From: Anaerobaca sp035448545 | GTDB lineage: Bacteria > Planctomycetota > Phycisphaerae > Sedimentisphaerales > Anaerobacaceae | DNA: 64,000 nucleotides | Assembly: GCA_035448545.1 (NCBI GenBank) | Contig: DAOTJE010000019.1 | Coordinates: 1-64,000 of the forward strand | Direction: 5' to 3' | Part shown: positions 49,299-58,129 of the stretch, one piece after another | How the letters are laid out: each line of letters opens with the position of its first letter | Position numbering within the stretch: position 1 is the first letter of the stretch | The notes under the pieces: generated by a model | Told to the model about the DNA's origin: nothing | The model's database searches: none | Seen by the model: the letters and a program-made list of their open reading frames with translations, nothing else | Made by a program: the position numbers and the translations under genes

Positions 49299-51506
49299 AT
49301 GTCCGCACGACAAGACTACCAACCGTTTGGCGTGTCGAATCAAGTCGGCATGTACGACAAACGGGTCAAAGTATTCATCGCCGTCAGCCTGTGTCTGCTG
49401 CTGATCGGCGTGTTGCGCCTGGCACAGATGCAGTTGCTCGCCAGCTCGTCGCTTCAGGATGAGATCGCCGCCCTGAAGTTGCAGCGCGGCAGGTCTCGCC
49501 AGCTCAACACTCTCCGCGGCCAAATCCTCGACCGGCACGGCAACGTCCTGGCCACCGACAGTCCTCAATTCCAGATTGCCATCGACTATCGCCTGACCCG
49601 CTTCTGGGATGACCGCGTCGTCGAGGCCATGCGTCTGCTCGCCCGAGAGAAGGCGGTGAACCCATCGCTGTATGACCTCGAGGAGGAGATCGAGACGAGG
49701 CGGAGCGATCTGCGGCGGATCATTCACGATTGCAGCGCCTTCGGCGCCAGCGCCGCTTCCATTGAGGATCGGATCCGAAACATCAACGACGAGAGGTGGA
49801 ATCTGCGGGCCTTCATCGCCTGGTACCGCAACAGTCCCGACCCCAACCTGATCGCCCGCTACGAGGGGCGGGTCAACAGCATTCCTCCTGCCGAGGCTCA
49901 GGCCGACTTCGAACGGCGTTTCCCGGACCGTGCCGAGCGGCTCAAACGAATCGCCCGCATCGACGACCTCGCCGGCCTGTACGGCAGCGAACCTCTGCTC
50001 GATCTGACGAGCGACGACGACGTCTTTGCCGCCCAGATCGAGTTCATGGACATCAACGACGTAAGCGTGATCCCCAAAGGCCAGCGGCAGTACCCCTATG
50101 GCTCCGTCGCCGCCCAGACCATCGGCTGGGTCGGCCCGGCCACCCAGGACGACGACAAGGAGTTGTTCAAGCATGACCGCTTGGCAAGATACCTCGAAGG
50201 CGAAGTCTGCGGGAAACCGCCCGGCGTCGAATACGTCTGCGAGGCCATCCTGCGAGGCCGGCGAGGAGAACTGGTCTACGACATCGACCGCAAGCTCATC
50301 CGCCAAAGCGAGACCGTTTTCGGCCGGGATGTCCAGTTAACCCTCGACATCGAGCTTCAGCAACGCATCGAGAACTACCTTACCGACCGCGCGCTCAATC
50401 CCAACTACTTCGCCCCCTCAGCGGTCGTGGTGCTCGAGATCCGCTCCGGCGACATCCTGGCTTTGGTCTCGACGCCCACATACGATCTCAATCGCGTCCG
50501 TTATGACTACGGCAAACTGGTCAGTGACCCGAACCAGCCGCTGTGGAACCGGGCGATCAGCCAGCAGTATCCGCCCGGTTCTTCCGTCAAGCCCATCATC
50601 ATGGTCGCCGGACTGGAATCGAATGCCATCACTGCCGACGAGGTTATCCACTGCCCCTCGGCACCGGCACCGCAGGGCTGGCCCAACTGCTACATCTACA
50701 AGGAGTATCGCGTCGGGCATGATGCTCGCTGGGTAAACAACGGCCGCAATGCCATCAAAGGCAGCTGCAACATCTATTTCTCACGCCTGGCCGATCGGAT
50801 CGAACCGGAGGTACTCCAGCGGTGGCTCTATCAGTTCGGCTACGGACACGAAGTGCCCCTGAATTACCCGCCTGTGGACTCAAACGAGATCAGGCCGCGT
50901 CAGTTGATCCAGGCCCAGGGCCAGATCAGCAGCGAGCGGATACCGGAAGGAACCCGCATCCGCTCGTTCGCAGAAATCCCTCCTTTGAGCAAGGGCAATC
51001 GAAGACTGTTCGGCATCGGGCAGGGCAATCTCTGGGCCAGTCCGCTTCAGGTGGCCAACTCTTTCGCCACGCTCGCCCGTGGCGGCCGCGCTCGCCCGGC
51101 GCGCCTCTTTCTGCAACCCGAGACACCAGGACGGCTCGAAGAAACCGTGGATCTCAACATCTCTCCCGCGACGCTTCAGGTGATCTACGACGGCATGGAC
51201 GCCGTCGTCAACGAGACTGGAGGCAGCGCCCATAACGCCTTCCGACCGAGTGGTTTGGCTGCGCAAGGCGTGAAGGTTCTCGGCAAGACCGGGTCGACGG
51301 AACGGCCTTATCATGCGTGGTTCGCCGGCTTCGCCCAGGATGATGAAGGGGCCAAGGTCGCGATTGCCGTTCTCATCGAAGGGGGCCAGCATGGATCGAG
51401 CGATGCAGCCCCCGTCGCACGGGACGTCATCCAGTTCTGTGTCGACGCTGGTTACGTCGGGAAACCTTCGGACGTAACGATCCCGACGCGGGCCGCCGGC
51501 CGTTAG
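49299..51506 (+). CDS. mrdA: Class B penicillin-binding protein 2 (MrdA-like transpeptidase)
   Basis: Predicted 735 residues, longer than the usual ~630. There is an N-terminal membrane anchor (about 25-43) and a pedestal (LNTLRGQILDRHGNVLATDSPQF), followed by an insertion of about 120 residues rich in Arg and Asp (110-230). The transpeptidase domain has S428-S-V-K431 (PPGSSVKPI), S489-C-N491 and K663-T-G (LGKTGST). It cross-links peptidoglycan during elongation and is inhibited by beta-lactams. It is the last gene of the mre run, and its stop overlaps the end of the convergent glycosyltransferase gene by 4 bases. No rodA gene follows. Confidence 0.93.
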   Translation: MSARQDYQPFGVSNQVGMYDKRVKVFIAVSLCLLLIGVLRLAQMQLLASSSLQDEIAALKLQRGRSRQLNTLRGQILDRHGNVLATDSPQFQIAIDYRLTRFWDDRVVEAMRLLAREKAVNPSLYDLEEEIETRRSDLRRIIHDCSAFGASAASIEDRIRNINDERWNLRAFIAWYRNSPDPNLIARYEGRVNSIPPAEAQADFERRFPDRAERLKRIARIDDLAGLYGSEPLLDLTSDDDVFAAQIEFMDINDVSVIPKGQRQYPYGSVAAQTIGWVGPATQDDDKELFKHDRLARYLEGEVCGKPPGVEYVCEAILRGRRGELVYDIDRKLIRQSETVFGRDVQLTLDIELQQRIENYLTDRALNPNYFAPSAVVVLEIRSGDILALVSTPTYDLNRVRYDYGKLVSDPNQPLWNRAISQQYPPGSSVKPIIMVAGLESNAITADEVIHCPSAPAPQGWPNCYIYKEYRVGHDARWVNNGRNAIKGSCNIYFSRLADRIEPEVLQRWLYQFGYGHEVPLNYPPVDSNEIRPRQLIQAQGQISSERIPEGTRIRSFAEIPPLSKGNRRLFGIGQGNLWASPLQVANSFATLARGGRARPARLFLQPETPGRLEETVDLNISPATLQVIYDGMDAVVNETGGSAHNAFRPSGLAAQGVKVLGKTGSTERPYHAWFAGFAQDDEGAKVAIAVLIEGGQHGSSDAAPVARDVIQFCVDAGYVGKPSDVTIPTRAAGR

Positions 51507-52627
51507 CAGCCGGACGGTACGGGCCCTGTTGCGCATCGCATCCGAGCACATGCCGGCGCAATGCTTACCGGGCAGCCCAAACGTCCCAACACTCCTTCCA
51601 GCACGTCGAAGAACCCCTCGTTGTCGGGCCAGAGAATGCGGTCGTCCTGCGGAATCGGCTCATCCAGCCGGCCCAGGAAACGACCCAGCGTCGCCTCGTC
51701 CAGCCGCCCGGCCGACTGGCCCAGGCCGAGCTGGCCGACGTAATGGGCGTTAATCGTCTGCTCGTACTGCCCCGGTAAAGGCAGGATGAACATCTTCTTC
51801 CTCAGGTGCATGCACTCGCTGATCAGCGACAGCCCCGCCGAGGCAACCACGCCCCGCGCCGACGCGAGGTCTTCGAGGAAACCCGCAGTGGACGCCTGCT
51901 TGAACACACAGTTGCCGACCCTGGTCTCCTTGTCGAAACCGTAGATATAGAACAACTGGCGAGGAAACTGCTTCAGTACGGCCCGAAGACGCGCCTCCTC
52001 GGTCCCGGTCGTCCAGTAGACGATCACATGCCCGGCGTCGGAAGGGGTCAGTTCCATCACCGCCGGGCGGACGATCGGCGGCGCCAGGACCGCCCGGTCC
52101 GTCTTCAGCGGAGCTTTGAAGAAGTTGGGCACCACATACGTGGCCGCCCGGATACCAACGCACCGTGTCACAGCCGTGGCACTGGCCCGCGACAGAATGT
52201 GCCGCCAGCGATGCTGCAGCCGGCAGACGGTCAGGATGTGTTCGTTGTCCAGGCTGATGAACGGAACACCATGGCGCCAAGCCCACCAGCCGGTGAACGG
52301 TTCAAAATCCGTCACCACCAGATCGGGATCGAACGGTTCATAAACGTGTTTGAACAACCGTTGATTGCCGCTGTGGGACTGCATGGACGCCAGCAGGTTT
52401 CGCAGGAAAGTCCGTGGCGCATCGATGCGTCCGCGGCGGTAGGTGAAAGACAGGCCGAAGATCTCGCGGACCCGCTCGCCGTAAATCGACCGCAGATAGA
52501 GCAAGGCCTTGTGTGAGGCCACAAACATCACGTCGTGGCCCGCGTCCAGAAACCGCTGGCCGATCAAGTGTGCCCGGCTGCTGTGGCCGAACCCCTCTCC
52601 CGCCACCGCATAGATGATCCTGGCCAT
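51503..52627 (-). CDS. Glycosyltransferase, MurG/GT28-like fold
   Basis: Predicted 374 residues. The N-terminus ARIIYAVAGEGFGHSSRAHLIG has the glycine/histidine-rich start of GT-B enzymes that act on UDP-sugars. VVTDFEPFTGWWAWRHGVPFISLDNEH and later GVVASAGLSLISECMHLRKKMFILPLPGQYEQTINAHYV match Glyco_trans_1_3-type proteins. The latter segment corresponds to the donor-binding site. It is not a typical MurG in length or motifs. It is the last gene of the division cluster, 197 bases after ftsI. Substrate unknown. Confidence 0.75.
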   Translation of the reverse strand: MARIIYAVAGEGFGHSSRAHLIGQRFLDAGHDVMFVASHKALLYLRSIYGERVREIFGLSFTYRRGRIDAPRTFLRNLLASMQSHSGNQRLFKHVYEPFDPDLVVTDFEPFTGWWAWRHGVPFISLDNEHILTVCRLQHRWRHILSRASATAVTRCVGIRAATYVVPNFFKAPLKTDRAVLAPPIVRPAVMELTPSDAGHVIVYWTTGTEEARLRAVLKQFPRQLFYIYGFDKETRVGNCVFKQASTAGFLEDLASARGVVASAGLSLISECMHLRKKMFILPLPGQYEQTINAHYVGQLGLGQSAGRLDEATLGRFLGRLDEPIPQDDRILWPDNEGFFDVLEGVLGRLGCPVSIAPACARMRCATGPVPSGC

Positions 52628-52824
52628 CCCTCGATGTGCTCCTGTCTGTCAACGGTCGCCCCGACCCCGTGCCGGAGATCCCGAACCGCCGACACTCAGT
52701 GTACCACAACTACGCTCCGATACCAGTCCGACGGCTCCGAAATGTCAGAGGCAACGACAACAGACATCGGCCAAGGCTGCTGAACACAGGCCGTCGAATC
52801 GCTGCGGCGGCATCGACCCAAAAC

Positions 52825-54624
52825 TCAGCGGGCGATGGCAACCGTCTCGGCGGGGGTTGGCTTCGGGGGTCCTTCGAGGTAATTCAGGGTGCGTTCGATA
52901 ATGGCACCGGCGACGGGGGCCGCGATGGTGCCGCCGGTATAGCCTTTACGGAGGGCATAGTTGGGCCGCCGGAACGAAACCAATACGACGATTCGCGGGT
53001 CCTCGGCCGGCGCGCCACCCATGAAGGAGGCCACATAGGCGCGCTCCTCGTAGCCCCGGCCGTCTTTCTTCGCCAACTGCGCAGTGCCCGTCTTGCCGAA
53101 TACCTGCCATCTCTCGAGCTGGGCCTTCTTACCCGTCCCATCGTTGACCACGGCGGTCATGGCATCCTGGACGATCCACTTGGCGACCTCGGGCTTGATG
53201 ATATACCCGACGCGCAGTGCCGGAGGCCGGATGTCAACCACCGAGCCATCGGGCTTGACCACGGCTTTGACCACATGCAGGCGGATCAGACGACCTCCGT
53301 TGGCAAGCATACACAGGGCCCGCACGAGCTGGATGGCGGTAACCGAGATCTCCTGCCCGAACGGAATGCGGGTCACGCTGTAGCCGGTCCACTCCGACGG
53401 CGGTCGCAGCAAACCCTCCGCTTCACCCGGCAGGTCGATGCCCACTTTCTTGCCGAATCCGAACAGAGTCAGACCTTCGTAGAGACGCTCGGCGCCGACT
53501 CGTTGGCCGACCTTGGCCATCCCGATGTTGCTGGAATGTTGGATGATTTCGCGAAGGGTCAGATCCCCGAAGCCCTGGCGGTATTCGCCGATGCGACCGA
53601 AGCCCCGGCCGGAGTAGTGGCCGTTCTCGCAGAAGAACGTCTCATGCGTGTTGACCACTCCGGTGTCGAGGGCGATCGCGGCAGCAAAAGGTTTGATGAT
53701 ACTGCCCGGCTCGTACTGATCGGTCAGGACCCGATTGAGGAAGTGGTTTGGATCGGTACGATTGAAGTCCTCCGGATCGAAATCCGGCAGCGAGACCATC
53801 GCCAGAATCGCCCCGGAACGCGGGTCGGCCACCACCGCCAGAGCCGCCTGGGCTTCAAACGCCTTGTACTGCTTGAGCAGTTCGTCCCGGACGAACTGCT
53901 GGATCGTCGTGTCAATGGTCAGGATGAGACCGTCGCCGTTGGTGGGCATGCCGTTGTCGCCGCTCTTCTGCTCGACGCAAAACGACAGCGGACGCCGGTG
54001 CACATCGACGAAGAAGACATGCCGGGCCCCCTCCCCACGCAACTCCCGATCGAATTCGTATTCGATGCCGCCGAGCCCCCGATTGTCCGCACTGGTGTAG
54101 CCCACCACGTGGCAGGCCAGCCGGCCCATCGGGTAGTGCCGCTGCCAGCGGTACTCGACACCGACCCCCTCAATGGCTCGGGCGGACTCCGCCCGGTCTG
54201 CTTCGACCCCCACGGCGATCGGCGCATAGCGGGATGAGGCCCGATCAGTGATCATCTTGCAGATCTCATGGGCAGGCAGATCAAGAACCGAGGCCAGATC
54301 GTTGGCGGTCTCTTTGGGGTCCTTGATGATTCTCGGATCCGCGAAGACGGTGCGAATCTGATTGCTGGCCGCCAGCACACGTCCGCGGCAATCCAGGATC
54401 GCGCCGCGCTGAGGTTCCAGGGGCAGATACGCACATTGCTGTCGCAGACTCAACTGAGTGTAGTGGTCGGCCAACGCATACTGGAGATGGTAGCAGCGCC
54501 AGCCCAAGCCCAGAAACGCACCGACAATCAGAAAGCCAAACACACTGATGGCAATCCGCTCCCGTCGTGCATCGGCATCCTCGGGTGTGGCCAAAATCCG
54601 GTTGGTTGTCCCTGTGCTTCCCAT
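52825..54624 (-). CDS. ftsI: Class B penicillin-binding protein, FtsI/PBP3-like
   Basis: Predicted 599 residues. One N-terminal membrane helix (about 25-47), a pedestal (PLEPQRGAILDCRGRVLAASNQIRTVFADP), and a transpeptidase domain with S308-I-I-K311 (YEPGSIIKPF), an SSN motif (QHSSNIGMAKVG), and K511-T-G (VFGKTGTAQ). FtsI builds septal peptidoglycan. It follows the ftsL-like gene in the usual order of division clusters. Confidence 0.94.
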   Translation of the reverse strand: MGSTGTTNRILATPEDADARRERIAISVFGFLIVGAFLGLGWRCYHLQYALADHYTQLSLRQQCAYLPLEPQRGAILDCRGRVLAASNQIRTVFADPRIIKDPKETANDLASVLDLPAHEICKMITDRASSRYAPIAVGVEADRAESARAIEGVGVEYRWQRHYPMGRLACHVVGYTSADNRGLGGIEYEFDRELRGEGARHVFFVDVHRRPLSFCVEQKSGDNGMPTNGDGLILTIDTTIQQFVRDELLKQYKAFEAQAALAVVADPRSGAILAMVSLPDFDPEDFNRTDPNHFLNRVLTDQYEPGSIIKPFAAAIALDTGVVNTHETFFCENGHYSGRGFGRIGEYRQGFGDLTLREIIQHSSNIGMAKVGQRVGAERLYEGLTLFGFGKKVGIDLPGEAEGLLRPPSEWTGYSVTRIPFGQEISVTAIQLVRALCMLANGGRLIRLHVVKAVVKPDGSVVDIRPPALRVGYIIKPEVAKWIVQDAMTAVVNDGTGKKAQLERWQVFGKTGTAQLAKKDGRGYEERAYVASFMGGAPAEDPRIVVLVSFRRPNYALRKGYTGGTIAAPVAGAIIERTLNYLEGPPKPTPAETVAIAR

Positions 54625-54683
54625 CCCGTGTAACCTACTGCGCCGCCTCTGGCGTTTTCATGGGTCCTGCCGGTCCTATCCCC

Positions 54684-54923
54684 CTATTGTCCCAGCCGTT
54701 GGGACACGGACGCAGGATTCGTCAGAACTTCGACTTGAAGCTGCTTGCGCCACAATTCCTGCTGAAGCCGGCGCTGTTCGGTGGTACACATCCGCAGCGT
54801 ATAGAACGCCCGGCGGTTGGCACCGCGCATATAGACCGCCAGGATCAGCGTCGCCGCGAAAAAGAAGATGACCAGTGCGAAACACAGTCGAGAAGCCATA
54901 TGTCGCTGCCGTCGCGGCCGCAA
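54684..54923 (-). CDS. ftsL: FtsL-like cell-division protein
   Basis: Predicted 79 residues from a TTG, or 71 from the ATG at 54899; neither has a strong ribosome site. A short basic N-terminus is followed by one membrane helix (LCFALVIFFFAATLILAVYM) and a coiled region (LRMCTTEQRRLQQELWRKQLQVEVL) ending in NPASVSQRLGQ, as in FtsL. FtsL works with FtsB/FtsQ to activate septal synthesis. Position between the LysM gene and ftsI is typical. Confidence 0.75.
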   Translation of the reverse strand: MRPRRQRHMASRLCFALVIFFFAATLILAVYMRGANRRAFYTLRMCTTEQRRLQQELWRKQLQVEVLTNPASVSQRLGQ

Positions 54924-54960
54924 TTCCCGAGTCTTCCGGAGGATTCTCCGCCTCCCGCAA

Positions 54961-55989
54961 TCACTTGGCGGGAAGTCTCAGCTTCATCCCGACCACCAGG
55001 ACAGCATCCTTGCTCTTGAGGGTATCCGCATTGAGCTTGACGATTTCCTCCCATCGCGCGCCAATACCAAGCTGGGTGGCGGCAATCTTCCACAGGCTGT
55101 CACCGTCCTGTACGACGTAGAACGGCCCCTCCGGCTTGCTGCTGGCCTCCTTAACCTGGGCCACATTCCTCTTGCCGATCTGCTCGACCTTCTCGAACAG
55201 AGCCTCGGACAACTTGCCGTCGGCGGGCTTGCCGACTTCGGGCTTGGCGGCTGGCAGAGGTGGAATGACCAGGGTCTGCCCGACGAAAATCTCGTCAGGC
55301 GTCTTAAGGGTCGCACGATTGGCCTCGAAGATCCGCTGGATATTGACCAATCGATTGCCTTCTTCAGGACCATAGACCCTCTTGGCCACCGTGGCCAGGA
55401 CATCGCCGTCCTGGACCACATAGGTCTTGGCGGGTGCCCCGCCCGCCGGCTTCGGCGTCGGCGTACCGGAAGGAGTAGCCGGAGTCGGCGGTGCCGTGGC
55501 CACCTCGACCGGCGTGGTCTGGCTCGGTTCGGCCTGGACGGTCTGCGGCTGGGACGACTCGATCGCCGGGACCGGCTCCGTCGCAACCTCCCGGGTCGGC
55601 ACCGTATCAATCAGATTTCTGACCACGTCCTGAATCTTGCCTGACATGCCTTCCACCAGATCGTCCAGCGTGTAGATGCGGCGGACTCCCTCCGCATCGG
55701 CGGTCGGCGCACTGCTGGTCGGCTTCCCATGCGATTCCGGTTCGACGGCCGGTTCCGCAACCGCGACCAGATCCTCGCCCTCTTGTCCGATGAGGTCCTG
55801 CCAATTGAGCCGCTCCTGTACGCCGCCGGCGACGCCCGCGACGTCGAGGTTCTCGTGCTGCGTGGTCATCATCTGGGTCGCCTCAGCCTTGGAACGATCA
55901 CCGAAGTTGGGCAGGCCGTTGATGATGAAGGCGATGACAAAGATGAACACCAGTCCCAAGAGCAAGCCGATCTTCGCATCTGACGTCAT
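54961..55989 (-). CDS. Membrane-anchored LysM protein of the division cluster
   Basis: Predicted 342 residues from the ATG at 55989, with GGAG 8 bases upstream. One membrane segment (about 8-25: IGLLLGLVFIFVIAFIING), a variable Pro/Thr/Ala-rich stretch (~80-205), a first LysM domain (~210-270: YVVQDGDVLATVAKRVYG, NRLVNIQRIFEANRATL, VGQTLVIPP) and a second at the C-terminus (~285-342: FYVVQDGDSLWKIAATQLG, VGMKLRLPAK). LysM binds peptidoglycan GlcNAc. Its location between rsmH and ftsL is not usual in other phyla. Confidence 0.88.
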   Translation of the reverse strand: MTSDAKIGLLLGLVFIFVIAFIINGLPNFGDRSKAEATQMMTTQHENLDVAGVAGGVQERLNWQDLIGQEGEDLVAVAEPAVEPESHGKPTSSAPTADAEGVRRIYTLDDLVEGMSGKIQDVVRNLIDTVPTREVATEPVPAIESSQPQTVQAEPSQTTPVEVATAPPTPATPSGTPTPKPAGGAPAKTYVVQDGDVLATVAKRVYGPEEGNRLVNIQRIFEANRATLKTPDEIFVGQTLVIPPLPAAKPEVGKPADGKLSEALFEKVEQIGKRNVAQVKEASSKPEGPFYVVQDGDSLWKIAATQLGIGARWEEIVKLNADTLKSKDAVLVVGMKLRLPAK

Positions 55990-56044
55990 GGTAGCACTCC
56001 GTTTCTCTTCTTCCACTGAACGCGTGGGCAGGACGCCCACTCTG

Positions 56045-56953
56045 TTAGTTTCTCTGCGCGATCCTGAGCTTGGCGCTTCGGGCGCGCCGGTTTTCTGCGA
56101 TTTCCTTCGGGTCTGCGACAATGGGCTTCCGGGTCAATAGCCGATACACGCCCTCTTGCTGGTTGCGTTTGAAATCCCATTTGACGCGTCCGTCTTCAAG
56201 GCTGTGGAAGCTGATAACGGCCAGATATCCGCCGGTCCTCAACAGCTTCGGAGCCGTCGCGAGCAGGCGATCCAGGTTCTCCAACTCGCGGTTGACGGCG
56301 ATCCGCAGCGCCTGAAACGTCCGTGTGGCCGGATGCTTCCGCGGCCGATGCTTTCCCCCAGGTGTTCTCAAGGCGCTGCAAACGATTTCCACCAGCTGAC
56401 CCGTCGTGGTGATCCGCTCTTGTTGCCGTCGCCGAACGATGTACCTGGCAATCCGTCGAGAAGCCCGGTCCTGCCCGTATTCAAAGATCAGATCGGCCAG
56501 AGACTTCTCATCGTATCCATTCACTATATCGGCCGCTGTCGTCGTTAAGCTTTTGTCAATTCTCATATCCAGCGGCATATCCTCCGTCCGAAAGCTCAAT
56601 CCCATCTCCGCGTCGGCAAGCTGCGCTGAGTTGAAACCCAAATCCGCCAGGATGAAATCCACTTTTTCAATGCCCAATTCGCCCAGACGCTCAGCCAGGC
56701 AGGCGAAATTGGATTTGACCAGGATCACCCTGCAGGTCAGCGACGCCAGTCGCTCTCGGGCCCTCTCCAGCGACGGCGGATCGATGTCCAGGCCCACCAG
56801 AATCCCCTCCGGACCCAGACTCCTGCCGAACAGAAGACTATGACCTCCGTGTCCAACGGTCGCGTCGACCATCACCCCATCCTGCGGTAAGTCTATCTGT
56901 TCGGCCAGAGCTTTCGAAAGAACCGGAACGTGTTCCACATCCGAGCGATCCAC
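56045..56953 (-). CDS. rsmH: 16S rRNA (cytosine1402-N4)-methyltransferase RsmH
   Basis: Predicted 302 residues from a GTG at 56953 (a second GTG 15 bases later is possible). HVPVLSKALAEQIDL, VMVDATVGHGGHSLLF (SAM-binding), LVGLDIDPPSLERARERL, DFILADLGFNSAQLADAEMGLSFR and KHPATRTFQALRIAVNRELENLD are strong RsmH (MraW) signatures, as is YLAVISFHSLEDGRVKWDFK. It methylates C1402 in the ribosomal P site. It lies downstream of mraZ as in most bacteria, with a 66-codon ORF between. Confidence 0.95.
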   Translation of the reverse strand: MDRSDVEHVPVLSKALAEQIDLPQDGVMVDATVGHGGHSLLFGRSLGPEGILVGLDIDPPSLERARERLASLTCRVILVKSNFACLAERLGELGIEKVDFILADLGFNSAQLADAEMGLSFRTEDMPLDMRIDKSLTTTAADIVNGYDEKSLADLIFEYGQDRASRRIARYIVRRRQQERITTTGQLVEIVCSALRTPGGKHRPRKHPATRTFQALRIAVNRELENLDRLLATAPKLLRTGGYLAVISFHSLEDGRVKWDFKRNQQEGVYRLLTRKPIVADPKEIAENRRARSAKLRIAQRN

Positions 56954-56971
56954 CCCTGTCCTGCACGCCTC

Positions 56972-57172
56972 TCAGCCGACCGACACCGGCGCACAGCGCC
57001 TCTTGAGCTTCTGAACATGGGGTGAGAATTCAATGGCGGAAAAAAGCCCTCCCTGGCTCCTGAGCCGTTCCAGGCGGTCGGTCAGCACCGACAGCGACAG
57101 ATGGGTCTGCTCGTCGATGGGCCTCTGGCCGGCCAATGTCCTGGCCACTACTTGGCAATGGCTTCCGTTCAT
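56972..57172 (-). CDS. Small hypothetical protein between mraZ and rsmH
   Basis: Predicted 66 residues. The ATG at 57172 follows AGGAGG at a spacing of about 12. The product is hydrophilic, with a helical middle (LSLSVLTDRLERLRSQGG) and a basic tail. There is no homologue I recognise. Short gaps on either side, within a conserved cluster, favour a real gene; a chance ORF cannot be excluded. Confidence 0.5.
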   Translation of the reverse strand: MNGSHCQVVARTLAGQRPIDEQTHLSLSVLTDRLERLRSQGGLFSAIEFSPHVQKLKRRCAPVSVG

Positions 57173-57198
57173 CCGTGTCTATTGCCTCCTGTGCAGCA

Positions 57199-57672
57199 CT
57201 AATGCTCCTTGTGTTGTTTCTGCAGCACCAACTGCCGCGCCTGGGTCATCTGTTTCTGGTACTGGCCCATGTGGTCCGACAGGTACTGTTCCCAATCTTC
57301 GCTGTTCCACAGCTCGATATGGTCCCGCACACCCACCAGCGTGATGTCGTCTTTGAGACCTGCCCGTTTGCGCAGTTTCTCGTTGAGCAGGATTCGCCCC
57401 TGGGCGTCCAGCTCGATCTTGCTGGCCATGGCAAAGCTGAGCCGCTCGAAAGCGACCGCCTCATCAGGCGCCGTCGCCCCGGGGGCCACCGAAAGCACGA
57501 TCTGCTCGAAATACCGCTCCGGATACAAGCACAACACGCCATTGGCGCCGAGAACAAGATAGAAGTCGCTGCCATGCTCTTCGGCGTCGATCTGGCTGCG
57601 CAGCTTGTTGGAGACGAGCACTCTTCCTTTGCCGTCCACAACGTGCTGGTATTCGCCTGTTAATAACAGCAT
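57199..57672 (-). CDS. mraZ: Transcriptional regulator MraZ
   Basis: Predicted 157 residues from the ATG at 57672, with GGAG 8 bases upstream (a GTG 6 bases earlier is too close). The two AbrB-like halves are clear: LLTGEYQHVVDGKGRVLVSNKLR and IELDAQGRILLNEKLRKRAGLKDDITLVGVRDHIELWNSEDWEQYL. MraZ is a DNA-binding repressor of its own division cluster in several bacteria. Direct GTGG boxes overlap the promoter just upstream, as expected for autoregulation. Confidence 0.95.
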   Translation of the reverse strand: MLLLTGEYQHVVDGKGRVLVSNKLRSQIDAEEHGSDFYLVLGANGVLCLYPERYFEQIVLSVAPGATAPDEAVAFERLSFAMASKIELDAQGRILLNEKLRKRAGLKDDITLVGVRDHIELWNSEDWEQYLSDHMGQYQKQMTQARQLVLQKQHKEH

Positions 57673-57707
57673 GGCCACTGCTCCACTCGACCGTCACTAT
57701 TTGGGAG

Positions 57708-57735
57708 ATGCTACCACTTGTCGCCACCAAGTCAA
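57708..57735 (-). promoter_or_regulatory. Predicted sigma70-type promoter of mraZ
   Basis: On the minus strand TTGACT (57735-57730) and TAGCAT (57713-57708) are 16 bases apart, about 35 bases upstream of the mraZ ATG. Confidence 0.55.
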
Positions 57736-57751
57736 CATCCAATACCACTTT
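57713..57751 (-). promoter_or_regulatory. Candidate MraZ operator (GTGG boxes)
   Basis: On the minus strand AAAGTGGT begins at 57751, TTGGTGGC at 57730 and CAAGTGGT at 57720. The boxes lie 21 and 10 bases apart, close to whole helical turns, and overlap the -35/-10 region. MraZ of other bacteria binds short direct G-rich repeats at about 10-bp spacing, so autorepression is inferred. Confidence 0.5.
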
Positions 57752-58129
57752 CCGTTGGTTTTTTTGAAGTTCGTCCTGCTGCCATGTCAGGCAAATAAGA
57801 CATAAATAGTTATACAAAAGCTATTTACGAAACACATACGCAGCGACAGTCCTATAATCCAACTGCGGCAGTCAACCGCTTGCCGTTCAGCGACGCGGCT
57901 TGGGAAGAACTGCCCCACAGCCCCACCGAAGAGACTGTTGCATCTCCAAGCAGGCAAGAAACCTGTCATGCGTGACATGAGATGCTGCGGCAGACCCGTC
58001 TGCCACAGATCCAACAACGAGCCTGTGACTTTCAGCCAATAGTGTATGAAACCGATGGCCGGTTCGGCGATGGCGCATGCACGGGTGTCATACGGTGGGA
58101 AGACAGATCGGACGGGGTGCGGCGCAGGC

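Larger units (their letters stand above)
57673..58129. other. Regulatory region upstream of mraZ
   Basis: Holds the mraZ promoter and MraZ-box-like repeats (57708-57751). The remainder to 58129 is partly A/T-rich near 57790-57850, and shows no gene or clear feature; the dgt-like gene ends at 58130. Confidence 0.5.
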
